Below, piece after piece: positions 42,394 to 50,605 of a DNA stretch of 64,000 nucleotides. The DNA is taken from positions 62,001 through 126,000 of the forward strand of contig JAIEPH010000049.1 in NCBI GenBank assembly GCA_019749805.1. The letters run 5' to 3'. The notes under the pieces are model-generated. The model was not told the DNA's origin and did no database searches. It worked only from the letters and a program-made list of their open reading frames with translations. Numbering within the stretch: position 1 is the stretch's first letter; every line of letters starts with the position of its first letter. This DNA comes from Mycobacteriaceae bacterium (GTDB lineage: Bacteria > Actinomycetota > Actinomycetes > Mycobacteriales > Mycobacteriaceae). The translations under genes were made by a program, and so were the position numbers.

Positions 42394-44077
42394 ACCCGCG
42401 GGCGGCATGGCGGGCGGCGACGTACCCGAAGATCATCGTGTTGGCGATGCTGCCGCCGGCGCCCAGATAGTTCCGGCCCATCACCGTCGCGGTGATATTG
42501 CCTGTCGCATAAAGACCTTCGATCACCTGGTCCTGCTCGTTCAACACCTGGGCATACTCGTTGGTGATCACTCCCCCGCACGTCCCGACGTCGGCGGGGA
42601 ACACCCTGGTCGCGTAGTACGGCGCGGAGTCGAGCGGTCCGACCGCGGCGTTCGGCTTGTAGCCCGGATCACCGAGGCAGACGTTGTACGCCGACTGCCC
42701 ACGTCCGAAGTCGGGGTCCAGGCCCTTGGCGGCGAATTCGTTGAACCGCTTGACCGTCTGCTCCAACGCGTCGGCAGGCACATCCATTTGCCGTGCCAGG
42801 TCGCCGATCGTCGAGGCCCGCTTGACGGCGCCCTGTTCGATCAGCGACTCCGACAGGCTGCGCTTCTTCAGCGGATTCGCCCCCGACACGTAGCGCCGGA
42901 CATAGCCCTCGTCGAACACCTGCCAGCAGGGCACCGCCTTGTTCGCGTACATCGCCTTACCGACTTCGACGTAGGAGTTCGACTCGTTGCAGAACCGCTT
43001 GCCGGTGCCGTCGACGTAGATGGCGCCGGGGCGCTGCCGTCCAGATCCCAGCGACGCCGCCCCGGGATCCTGAATGAAGACCATTGGCAGCCACCATGCT
43101 TCGTCGAGCAGGTCCGTCTTCGCACCCAGCGCCATTGCGGTCTGCAGTACCTCCCCGGTGTCGCCGGCGTTGGCGATCGACCACTTGCCCTCGTTGGGCT
43201 GGTCGCCGCTGTACCGGCGGCGCATATCGGCGTTGCGGCTGAACCCGCCGGCGGCGAGCAACACACCCTTGCGCGCCTCGATGTTCATCGTCGTACCCTC
43301 ACGTGTCACGCGCGCGCCCACGACCCGACCGTCTTCGACGATGAGGTCGTCCATCGCGGTGTCGGTCCAAATCGGTGGCTCGCCGCTTCCTCCCACTGAC
43401 GGCCGGCCGTCGAAGTTCATCAGCGCCTTCAAGATCTGCCCGATCAGCGATGCACCGTTGGTCAGGACTTCGCGGTTTCGGAGGCGAGCTGCCCTGGTGC
43501 GCAGGAATACTCGCATCGCGACCGCAAACGCCCGGGGCGAACGGTTGAAGTACTGCACCGCGCGCAACTCGTTGGTCTTGATCACGAACCCGTAGTTCTT
43601 GGCCATCGACGGCTGGACCTTGTCGCTCCAGTCCCCGAGGTGCGCTGCGTCATACGGGATGCCCTCGACCGAGCGCCCGGCGGCGTTTCCACCCTTGTGG
43701 TTCGGGTAGTAATCGCTCCAACCCGGGCACCGCACAAGCCGAACACCGTTGTCGACAAGCAGGTTGATCATCGCGCTGCCCGCGGTCAGGAATGTCTCAC
43801 GGCGCGCAGCTGACGACGCCTCCCCGATATCGCCGACAACGTCATCGAAGTAGGCCAGGCCGTCCTCGTGGGAGTCGGCAATTCCGCCTGCACGCATCAG
43901 CGGGTTGTCGGGCAGCCACACCATGCCGCCCGACATTCCGGTCGATCCGCCGACGAGACTCTGCTTTTCGACCACCAGCGGTTCGATCCCCGCATCGAGC
44001 GCGGCCAGGGCAGCAACCATTCCGCCACCGCCACTTCCCGCTATCAGCAAGTCGACGGACGCGTCCCAATTCACCAT
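42392..44077 (-). CDS. FAD-dependent dehydrogenase, KstD-like
   Basis: 561-residue FAD-binding protein of the fumarate reductase/3-ketosteroid delta-1-dehydrogenase superfamily. Rossmann motif LLIAGSGGGGMVAALAALDAG (10-30), GGSTGMSGGMVWLPDNPLM (43-61), and the C-terminal NYLGAGGSIANTMIFGYVAARH with the Y-x-G-x-G signature resembling KstD. It would desaturate a ring ketone next to the carbonyl. ATG at 44077 overlaps the Rieske gene stop by 7 bp, so the two form an operon. Steroid specificity is unproven. Confidence 0.86.
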   Translation of the reverse strand: MVNWDASVDLLIAGSGGGGMVAALAALDAGIEPLVVEKQSLVGGSTGMSGGMVWLPDNPLMRAGGIADSHEDGLAYFDDVVGDIGEASSAARRETFLTAGSAMINLLVDNGVRLVRCPGWSDYYPNHKGGNAAGRSVEGIPYDAAHLGDWSDKVQPSMAKNYGFVIKTNELRAVQYFNRSPRAFAVAMRVFLRTRAARLRNREVLTNGASLIGQILKALMNFDGRPSVGGSGEPPIWTDTAMDDLIVEDGRVVGARVTREGTTMNIEARKGVLLAAGGFSRNADMRRRYSGDQPNEGKWSIANAGDTGEVLQTAMALGAKTDLLDEAWWLPMVFIQDPGAASLGSGRQRPGAIYVDGTGKRFCNESNSYVEVGKAMYANKAVPCWQVFDEGYVRRYVSGANPLKKRSLSESLIEQGAVKRASTIGDLARQMDVPADALEQTVKRFNEFAAKGLDPDFGRGQSAYNVCLGDPGYKPNAAVGPLDSAPYYATRVFPADVGTCGGVITNEYAQVLNEQDQVIEGLYATGNITATVMGRNYLGAGGSIANTMIFGYVAARHAARG

Positions 44078-45432
44078 GCGCGAACCTTCTCCGCCAGCCC
44101 GAGCTCGGCGACGGGCACGTCGATCGTCGTATTGGTGCGCTGTATGGCTGGCACCAGCTGGTCGTACGGCAGGCCGGCGAGAAAGCCATCGATGACTCGC
44201 TCGAAGTTCGAGATCAGGCCCTCGATCTGGTTGGACAGCCGCATGTACTCGAATCCTTTGGCGTGCAGCCCCTTCTGCTGCCGAGGCAGGTTCGAGAAGT
44301 CCTGGGCCGGAATCATCGGCCAGCTCGGATCGTCGGGAGCAAGCGGCTGCGGCGCGGTGTGCTTGCCGGGCGCTTGGTCGTTCGGGTAGCGGGTGAGCGA
44401 CCAGACCTCGAACAGCGTCTCCTCCGGCCCCAGCGGACGAATGCGATACGACGACGCACTGCTGTACTGAGGAAGAATGAAGTAGTGCGGGAAGCAGAAC
44501 CCGATCGGGTCGATGACGCGTCGCCGCTCCAGATCGTTGAGGTCGGGAAAATCGCAGTCGCGCGCCCTGTGCCAACTTGTGACCGCATCGTTGACCGCAC
44601 CGCGCCAGGTCGCCATCGCTTCGGCGGGATCGTCCGGGAGCGACATGTGTTGCAGGCCTTCGGCGATGCGGATGTCGTTTTCGTGCGTCATACCGCCCAT
44701 GCCGGACCCCAGCGTTCGCATGAAGTACAGGCTCGCCTGCACCGCCGGATGCACCGACGACGACTCCGGGCTGTACGCCGACGGCAACAGCTGCGGGTGC
44801 GTTTGCGGGACGTGGTAGCCCTCCATGAAGGCCGCCGTGGCCAGCTTCCAATTCACCGGTAGCAGGCAGGATTTCCACCACTCGGTGCGTAGCGCCTCCA
44901 CCTTGAATTCGTCGTGGCGGGACCCGAACGGCTCGATGCAGTCACGCAGCGGGGGCGCATCGTCGTCGAGATTGATCCACGCGCATCCGCCCCACAGCTC
45001 GCACCGCACCGGCGTCAGAGCGAGATCGTCGGCGTCGAGGTTGGTGTCGTCGAACATCTCTGAGCGCAACACGAACGTGCTTTTGCCGTCGAGTCCCCAG
45101 CACCACCCGTGGAACGGACAGACGAAGCTGCGTCGGGCCCCGCTACCCTCGACGAGCTTCATGCCACGGTGTCGACAGGCGTTGTAGTAGGCGCGCACGG
45201 TGCTGTCATCGACACGAACGACGATGATCGACTGGTCGAGTATCTCGTATTCCACGAAGTCGCCGAGTTTGGGGATCTCCTCGAGGCGGCACGCCATCTG
45301 CCAGACCCGCGGCCAGAACAGCTCCGTCTCCAGCGCATAGAAGTCCTGGTCGTAATACCGCTGTTTGGAGATGCGGTCCACGCTGCGCACCGCCCACGGC
45401 ACCGGCAGCGGTGTCCACTCCACATCAGTCAT
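44071..45432 (-). CDS. Rieske oxygenase, alpha subunit-like
   Basis: 453-residue Rieske oxygenase with Cys86-x-His88 and Cys105-x2-His108. The iron site lies in FMEGYHVPQTH with His207 and His212. It is longer than the other two oxygenases, with a C-terminal helical tail LSNQIEGLISNFERVIDGFLAG. It shares only weak family likeness with those at 14092 and 21128. ATG at 45432, 35 bp downstream of site G; operon with the KstD-like gene. Substrate unknown. Confidence 0.88.
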   Translation of the reverse strand: MTDVEWTPLPVPWAVRSVDRISKQRYYDQDFYALETELFWPRVWQMACRLEEIPKLGDFVEYEILDQSIIVVRVDDSTVRAYYNACRHRGMKLVEGSGARRSFVCPFHGWCWGLDGKSTFVLRSEMFDDTNLDADDLALTPVRCELWGGCAWINLDDDAPPLRDCIEPFGSRHDEFKVEALRTEWWKSCLLPVNWKLATAAFMEGYHVPQTHPQLLPSAYSPESSSVHPAVQASLYFMRTLGSGMGGMTHENDIRIAEGLQHMSLPDDPAEAMATWRGAVNDAVTSWHRARDCDFPDLNDLERRRVIDPIGFCFPHYFILPQYSSASSYRIRPLGPEETLFEVWSLTRYPNDQAPGKHTAPQPLAPDDPSWPMIPAQDFSNLPRQQKGLHAKGFEYMRLSNQIEGLISNFERVIDGFLAGLPYDQLVPAIQRTNTTIDVPVAELGLAEKVRAW

Positions 45433-45467
45433 GCACTCACCCCATCACGCCCCCGCGGCCAGTTTTC

Positions 45468-45485
45468 CTATCTTAGCAAAAATAG
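45468..45485 (-). promoter_or_regulatory. Shared AT-rich site G (CTATTTTTGCTAAGATAG)
   Basis: On the minus strand it reads CTATTTTTGCTAAGATAG; 14 of 18 positions agree with site C, and CTAT/ATAG ends are kept. It is 35 bp upstream of the Rieske start at 45432. Confidence 0.6.
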
Positions 45486-45532
45486 CAAGACGGGCCTGAA
45501 GCGCACGGCAACAGAGTTGAGATCGCAGCGGT

Positions 45533-46597
45533 TCAGTTCAGGGAGTAGAACCGCTGGGCATTCAGCCCGCCGATTTTCGCGCGAGAGTCTTCACCGATAT
45601 CCGGCCGGTTTCTCAAATGCACTGTGCTGTGCGGCCATTCACCATCCCAGTGGGGATAGTCGCTGGCGAACATGATGAAGTCGTCCCCGAGCACATCGAT
45701 GACACCGGGCAGAATCGGCTCCTCGGGCTCGCACGTCGTCCAGATATTGCCCGCGCGCAGATACTCGCCCGGGTCGCGCTGCCAGCCGCCGTCGATCCAA
45801 TGGCCACGCTTCTCGAAGTGTTCGTGCAGCCGGTCGATGAAGAACGGCACCCACCCCACCCCGGCTTCGAGAAACGCGACCCGCAGGTCGGGATGCCTGT
45901 CGAAGACGCCGCCGGAGATGAGCGCGGTCATCGCCGTCATCTGGTCGAACGGGAAGCTCACACAGTGCACCTGGATGTAGTTGGTGAACCGGTCGACGCC
46001 CACTTTCGGCAAGTGCATGCCCGGGGCGCCGTGGATGCCCAGAGGCATGTCCAGTTCGACGGCGGCGCCATAGAACCTATCGAGGTCGGGATGGTCGAGG
46101 TTGCGTGTCTTCAGCGCCGGCGGGACGTGGGTCGCGACAAGTCCGAGGTCCTTGGCCTCACGCATCACGTCGACCGCCACCGCGCCGTGTTCGATCGGGG
46201 TCACCGCGATTCCGCGCAACCGCCCGCCCGATGAACGGCAGTAGTCGGCGATCCACCGGTTGTACAGCCGCGCGAAGCCCGCGGCGAACTCGGGGTCTTC
46301 CAGCGTCGGCACGCACAGTCCCAAGCTCGGATACAGCACCATCGTGTCGATCTGGTCGCGGTCGGCGTCCCCGAGCACGCCTTCAGGAGATGAGTAGTCG
46401 ATGCCCGGCGCCGTCGACAGACCGTGCTCTCGCGGGCAACCGGCGCCCGGACCGTCGGACTCCGGGTAATTGCGGCCCTCGATGACGACGGCTCGTCCGT
46501 CTTCTCTGGGCACGATGAGTTCGGGCCAGCGCCGCATCGCCTCGACCGCAAGCGACGCTCCCTCGGCAACGTGACCGTCGGCGTCAATGATCCTCAT
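45533..46597 (-). CDS. Amidohydrolase-2 family protein
   Basis: 354-residue amidohydrolase-2 protein with the expected metal motifs: MRIIDADGHVAEG at the start (Asp-x-Asp-x-His), His in LGIHGAPGMH, FPFDQMTAMTALISGGVFDRHPDLR and FASDYPHWD near residue 319 with the catalytic Asp. It is a third member of the family in the island, and intact by motif. It is divergent from the ligase at 46621. Product: hydrolysis or decarboxylation of a ring-derived acid, substrate unknown. Confidence 0.86.
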   Translation of the reverse strand: MRIIDADGHVAEGASLAVEAMRRWPELIVPREDGRAVVIEGRNYPESDGPGAGCPREHGLSTAPGIDYSSPEGVLGDADRDQIDTMVLYPSLGLCVPTLEDPEFAAGFARLYNRWIADYCRSSGGRLRGIAVTPIEHGAVAVDVMREAKDLGLVATHVPPALKTRNLDHPDLDRFYGAAVELDMPLGIHGAPGMHLPKVGVDRFTNYIQVHCVSFPFDQMTAMTALISGGVFDRHPDLRVAFLEAGVGWVPFFIDRLHEHFEKRGHWIDGGWQRDPGEYLRAGNIWTTCEPEEPILPGVIDVLGDDFIMFASDYPHWDGEWPHSTVHLRNRPDIGEDSRAKIGGLNAQRFYSLN

Positions 46598-46620
46598 TGG
46601 TGGATGCTAGAACTACCAGC

Positions 46621-48198
46621 ATGCCAAGCGAGACCATCCAGCAATTGCTTCGCGAACGCGCGACGTCCGACTCCGTTGCGGTGAAGTACGGCGACGCCAC
46701 ATGGACTTGGCGTGAACATCTGAGCGACGCGTCGGCCCGCGCCGCCGCGCTGCTCGCCATCGCCGACTACGACCGCCCACTGCACGTCGGCGTCCTGATG
46801 GGCAACAGCCCGGAATTCCTGAACCAGATGGCTGCCGCGGGCATCGGCGGCTACGTGCTGTGCGGCATCAACTCGACCAGGCGCGGCGATGCGCTGGCGG
46901 CCGACATCCGGCGCGCCGACTGTCAGATCGTGGTGACCGATGCCGAACATCGGCCCCTACTCGACGGTCTCGACCTCGACGGAGTGCAGGTCCTCGACAC
47001 CTCGACCGACGACTGGGCGCGGATGCTCGAGTCCGCCGGCAACCTCACGCCCTTCCGCGAGGTCGAACCGATGGACACCTACATGTTGATCTTCACGTCG
47101 GGGACGAGCGGCAACCCGAAGCCCGTGCGAGTGTCACATTTCATGGTGTTGATGTCGGGCCAGGCCCTCGTCGAGAAATTCGAGGTCTACGAGGACGACA
47201 CGTGCTACCTGTCGATGCCGCTGTTCCATTCCAATGCGTTGGTGGCGGGCTGGGGCGTGGCGCTGGCCAGGGGTGCGGCGATGGCGCCCGCGAAGTTCTC
47301 GGCGTCGAGCTTCGTCGCAGACATCCGCCGCTACGGCGCCACCTACATGAACTACGTCGGCAAGCCGCTGGCCTACATCCTGGCCACGCCCGAACAACCC
47401 GGCGACGCGGAGACGACGTTGCGCATCGCGTTCGGCAACGAAGCCAGCGACCGCGATATCGAAGCGTTCCAGCGGCGCTTCGGCTGCACGGTGTGGGACG
47501 GCTTCGGCTCCACCGAGAACGCCGTCATCATCACCCGCGAGGAGGGCACGCCGAAAGGCTCACTCGGCAAAGGGTTTCCAGGGGTGGCGATCTACAACTC
47601 CGAGACCGTCACCGAATGTCCGCCGGCACAGTTCGACGCCGACGGTGCACTCACCAACGCCGACGAGGCGATCGGTGAACTCGTCAACACCGATGGGCAG
47701 GGCTTCTTCACCGGCTATTACAACGCCGACGATGCGACCGCCGAGCGCATGCGCCACGGCATGTACTGGTCGGGCGACCTGGCCTACAAGGACGCCGACG
47801 GCTGGATCTATCTCGCTGGCCGCAGCGGCGACTGGTTACGCGTCGACGGTGAGAACATGGCCGCCGCCCCGATCGAGCGCATTCTCATCCGACTGCCCGA
47901 TATCAACCTGGTCGCCATCTACGCGGTGCCCGACGAAAGCGTGGGCGACCAGATCATGGCGGCGATCGTGCTCAACGACGGCGCCAGCCTGACACCCGAG
48001 GAATTCGAGACCTTCCTGGCCGCGCAGCCCGACCTGTCCCCCAAGGGTTGGCCGCGATACGTCCGCATCGCACGCGAGTTGCCGACGACCGCGACCCACA
48101 AGGTGCTCAAGCGCGAACTCGCGGCGCAGGGGCCAACCGCGGGCGACGGCGAACTCTGGGTCCGCGAACCCCGCGGCACCCGCTATACGCGCGTCTAG
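46621..48198 (+). CDS. Long-chain-type acyl-CoA ligase, FadD17/FadD1-like
   Basis: 525-residue ANL ligase. AMP motif IFTSGTSGNPKPVRV near residue 161, then FGSTENAVIIT, MYWSGDLAYKDADGWIYLAGRSGDWLRVDGENMAAAP, and THKVLKREL with the C-terminal Lys. The layout recalls the FadD1/FadD17 group, which activate fatty or sterol side-chain acids. ATG at 46621 (a GTG 24 bp earlier is in frame), with no clear ribosome site; the 23-bp gap to the divergent amidohydrolase leaves little room for a promoter. Its end overlaps the small secreted protein gene by 4 bp. Confidence 0.86.
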   Translation: MPSETIQQLLRERATSDSVAVKYGDATWTWREHLSDASARAAALLAIADYDRPLHVGVLMGNSPEFLNQMAAAGIGGYVLCGINSTRRGDALAADIRRADCQIVVTDAEHRPLLDGLDLDGVQVLDTSTDDWARMLESAGNLTPFREVEPMDTYMLIFTSGTSGNPKPVRVSHFMVLMSGQALVEKFEVYEDDTCYLSMPLFHSNALVAGWGVALARGAAMAPAKFSASSFVADIRRYGATYMNYVGKPLAYILATPEQPGDAETTLRIAFGNEASDRDIEAFQRRFGCTVWDGFGSTENAVIITREEGTPKGSLGKGFPGVAIYNSETVTECPPAQFDADGALTNADEAIGELVNTDGQGFFTGYYNADDATAERMRHGMYWSGDLAYKDADGWIYLAGRSGDWLRVDGENMAAAPIERILIRLPDINLVAIYAVPDESVGDQIMAAIVLNDGASLTPEEFETFLAAQPDLSPKGWPRYVRIARELPTTATHKVLKRELAAQGPTAGDGELWVREPRGTRYTRV

Positions 48199-48422
48199 TA
48201 CTGGCCGAGCGGACGGCAGAAATTGGTGATTGGATTCCAGTACTGGCCGGGCGCACAGTTGAGCGGCACCGCGTTCTTGCAGGAATTGGAACCCGGGTCC
48301 CAGTACTGCCCGGGCGGGCAGTTGATGGGTTGGGGCTGCGCCCCGCCGGAGGCTGCCGTCGCTACTGCGAAGATCGGAGCGCAGAGAGCCGCGACGATTG
48401 CCGGACGAAGTAACTTTGACAT
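48195..48422 (-). CDS. Small secreted protein with two Cys repeats (75 aa)
   Basis: 75 residues: signal peptide MSKLLRPAIVAALCAPIFAV, cleavage near residue 28, then two copies of N-C-x-P-G-Q-Y-W-(D/N)-P-x4-C, beginning at NCPPGQYWDPGSNSCKN and NCAPGQYWNPITNFCRP. The four cysteines suggest two disulfides in the oxidising cell envelope. Its reading frame runs against the ligase gene, overlapping by 4 bp. I do not recognise a named family; the repeats are a small cysteine motif of the kind in chitin-binding or cell-wall proteins. Confidence 0.75.
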   Translation of the reverse strand: MSKLLRPAIVAALCAPIFAVATAASGGAQPQPINCPPGQYWDPGSNSCKNAVPLNCAPGQYWNPITNFCRPLGQY

Positions 48423-48473
48423 GCCTATTTGCTTGCCCTGATTTCGGCGCTTTCAAACCGACAGCGATTCCGC

Positions 48474-49682
48474 TCAGCCCACGACGATCCGCAGCTTTTC
48501 CCAGCCGCGAACGGTCGATGTCGGCGCGAGCTGTGCGGTTTCGTAGTCGATGTTCCACTCCGGCCACCGGTTGAGCAGCTCGTCGAGCGCGACACGTCCC
48601 TCGAGCCGGGCCAGGTTCGCGCCCAGGCAGTAGTGCAGACCTTTACCGAATGTCAGGTGTGAACCGCCGCGGTGGATGTTGAACGTATCGGGATTCTCGT
48701 AGCGCTCCGGGTCCCGATTGGCGGCCCCGAAGAGCAGCAGCATCGCGCTGCCGGCGGGCACCGTTTGTCCGTAGGCCTCGAAATCCTTTGCCATGTAACG
48801 GGCTACGTGCGGACCCGTCGGCTCGAAGCGCAGTGTCTCGTCGATGGCGGGGATCAGCAGCGATCGGTCGTCCGCGATCTCGCGGCGCTGATCCGGATGC
48901 TCGGCCAGCACCTTGGCCAGCCAGCCGATGAGTCTGCCGGTCGTCTCGTTGCCCGCGCCCGCGACCACCTGGGTGTAGTGCAACACCTCCTTGCGATCCA
49001 GCTTGCGCGTCACACCGTCCTCGTCGGTGAACTCGACGTTGAGCAGCGCCGTCATCAGATCGTCGGACGGGTTCTTCGAACGCCACTCGACGTAGTCGGC
49101 GTACATCCGGCCGTCGGCGATCGCGTCGGCCTTGGCGACCTTCATCGGCGCACCGGGCTTGGTCCGCAGGTTGGCGTCGTTGCGGTCCCGGAAGCCGACC
49201 TGGTCGGATTCGGGGATGCCCAGCAGCATCCCGATCACCCGCATCGGCATCATCGCGGCGAGTTCGGCCACGATGTCGAAGCTCTCGGAACCAACAAGGG
49301 GGTCAAGGCAACTGATGCAGTAGTTGCGGATCTGATCTTCGATCTCGGCCATTCGCCGCGGCGTGAAGACCCGCGACATCAACCCGCGCAGCATGGTGTG
49401 GATCGGCGGGTCCTCGAACATCATCACGCCCTTGGGCATGTCGAAATCGGACTTCACCAGTTCGAGGATGTCGCTGCGCTGATTGGAGAATGTTTCCCAA
49501 TTGTTCAGGGATTTCTCGACGTCGACGTAGCGCGACAGCGCCCAGAAGTCGTAGCGCTCGTTGTAATAGAGCGGCGCCTCCTCGCGCAGCCGCGCATACG
49601 TGGGATACGGGCTCGCCACGATGTCGACGTCGTAGGGGTCGTAGTACACCTGGGTGTCATTAGCTGGATTTTGCAAGGCCAC
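48474..49682 (-). CDS. Cytochrome P450
   Basis: 402-residue P450. I-helix AGNETT (243-248), heme loop FGKGLHYCLG with Cys352, K-helix E-x2-R in DETLRFEP. Closest by eye to mycobacterial P450s such as CYP150/189-type families, not certain. A GTG at 49682 starts it, 10 bp after the SDR gene's stop at 49693; the two are co-transcribed and under the divergent TetR regulator's promoter region at 50544-50590. Product alcohol may be oxidised by the SDR. Confidence 0.88.
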   Translation of the reverse strand: MALQNPANDTQVYYDPYDVDIVASPYPTYARLREEAPLYYNERYDFWALSRYVDVEKSLNNWETFSNQRSDILELVKSDFDMPKGVMMFEDPPIHTMLRGLMSRVFTPRRMAEIEDQIRNYCISCLDPLVGSESFDIVAELAAMMPMRVIGMLLGIPESDQVGFRDRNDANLRTKPGAPMKVAKADAIADGRMYADYVEWRSKNPSDDLMTALLNVEFTDEDGVTRKLDRKEVLHYTQVVAGAGNETTGRLIGWLAKVLAEHPDQRREIADDRSLLIPAIDETLRFEPTGPHVARYMAKDFEAYGQTVPAGSAMLLLFGAANRDPERYENPDTFNIHRGGSHLTFGKGLHYCLGANLARLEGRVALDELLNRWPEWNIDYETAQLAPTSTVRGWEKLRIVVG

Positions 49683-49692
49683 GTGAAATCCC

Positions 49693-50526
49693 TTACTTCA
49701 GAAGGCTGCCGGCGTCGACGGGCAGGGTGACGCCGGTGATGTAACGGGCTTCGTCGGAGGCCAGGAACAGCACCGCATTGCTGATGTCGACGGGCTCGAC
49801 CCACGGGATCGGCAGGAAGTGGAACGACTGGCAGATCGGCGCCAGGTCGTCGGGTCCCGGGTTCTCCAGGTCGGGCCTAAACAATTTGTACGTGGGCTCG
49901 TTCATCAGCAGCGGCGTGCACACATGGGTCGGGTGCACGGTGTTGACGCGAATGTTCTTGGCACCCAGTTCGACTGCGAATGTCCGCATCAGGCCGACGA
50001 CCCCGTGTTTGGCGGCGATGTAGTGGCCGACCTGAGGGTAGGCCTTGGTCCCGCCGACCGAACTGGTGATGATGACCGAACCGCTGCCGCGGGCAAGCAG
50101 ATGCGGCACCGCGGCCTTGACCGTCTTCCACACTCCCCCGAGGTTGATGTCGATGGTCTCGTCCCAGATGTCCTCGCGCATCTTGTGCAACTTGACGCCG
50201 GTGGTGCCGATGCCGGCGTTGGCGACGACGATGTCGAGCCCGCCGAGTTCTTCGACGCCGCTGTCGAGCGCGGCCTTCAGCGAGTCGTAGTCGCGAACGT
50301 CCACCTCGGCGGTCACGATGCGACGGTCCAGGTTCTTCACCATGTCCGCGGTCTCGGCGAGGTCTTCGGGCGTGGCGGCGGGCGCTGTCGAGTCGTCGAA
50401 GCCCCGGCAGATGTCGATCGCGATGATGTCGGCGCCCTCCTGGGCCAGCCGCACCGCGTGACTGCGGCCCTGGCCGCGCGCCGCGCCGGTGATGAACGCG
50501 ACCTTGCCTATGAGCCGACCAGCCAT
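49693..50526 (-). CDS. Mycofactocin-type short-chain dehydrogenase
   Basis: 277-residue SDR. Cofactor motif TGAARGQGRSHAVRLAQEGADIIAID, catalytic Tyr-x3-Lys in YIAAKHG, and the characteristic internal segment of mycofactocin-coupled SDRs (ATPEDLAETADMVKNLDRRI), ending WVEPVDISNAVLFLASDEARYITG. Such enzymes hold their NAD tightly and pass electrons to mycofactocin. ATG at 50526 (upstream extension to 50592 runs into the operator). First gene of an operon with the P450. Confidence 0.9.
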   Translation of the reverse strand: MAGRLIGKVAFITGAARGQGRSHAVRLAQEGADIIAIDICRGFDDSTAPAATPEDLAETADMVKNLDRRIVTAEVDVRDYDSLKAALDSGVEELGGLDIVVANAGIGTTGVKLHKMREDIWDETIDINLGGVWKTVKAAVPHLLARGSGSVIITSSVGGTKAYPQVGHYIAAKHGVVGLMRTFAVELGAKNIRVNTVHPTHVCTPLLMNEPTYKLFRPDLENPGPDDLAPICQSFHFLPIPWVEPVDISNAVLFLASDEARYITGVTLPVDAGSLLK

Positions 50527-50543
50527 CCAGACGCTCCTCGATT

Positions 50544-50590
50544 GTTGGGCGAACCCTCTGTTTGGGCAACTTGTTGGGCGATCGCCCAAC
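50544..50590. promoter_or_regulatory. TetR operator region: palindrome plus half-sites
   Basis: GTTGGGCGATCGCCCAAC (50573-50590) is a perfect 18-bp palindrome. Upstream lie GTTGGGC at 50544-50550 and TTTGGGC at 50561-50567, two more direct half-sites. All fit into the 79-bp gap between the SDR start (50526) and the TetR start (50606), so repressor binding could control both. Confidence 0.75.
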
Positions 50591-50605
50591 ATCTAGACTG
50601 CGGCC

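Noticed and set aside
44078..44881. N-terminal extension of the KstD-like frame
   Set aside because: It overlaps the Rieske gene in another frame; the FAD Rossmann motif begins right after the ATG at 44077.
14000..46600. KstR or KstR2 boxes marking a cholesterol regulon
   Set aside because: I looked for TnnAACnnGTTnnA- and CAAG-nn-CTTG-like sites at the promoter gaps and saw none; the shared motif is different.
46598..46620. An eighth copy of the AT-rich motif in the gap before the ligase at 46621
   Set aside because: The 23-bp gap (around GATGCTAGAACTACCAGC) lacks the AT core and CTAT/ATAG ends.
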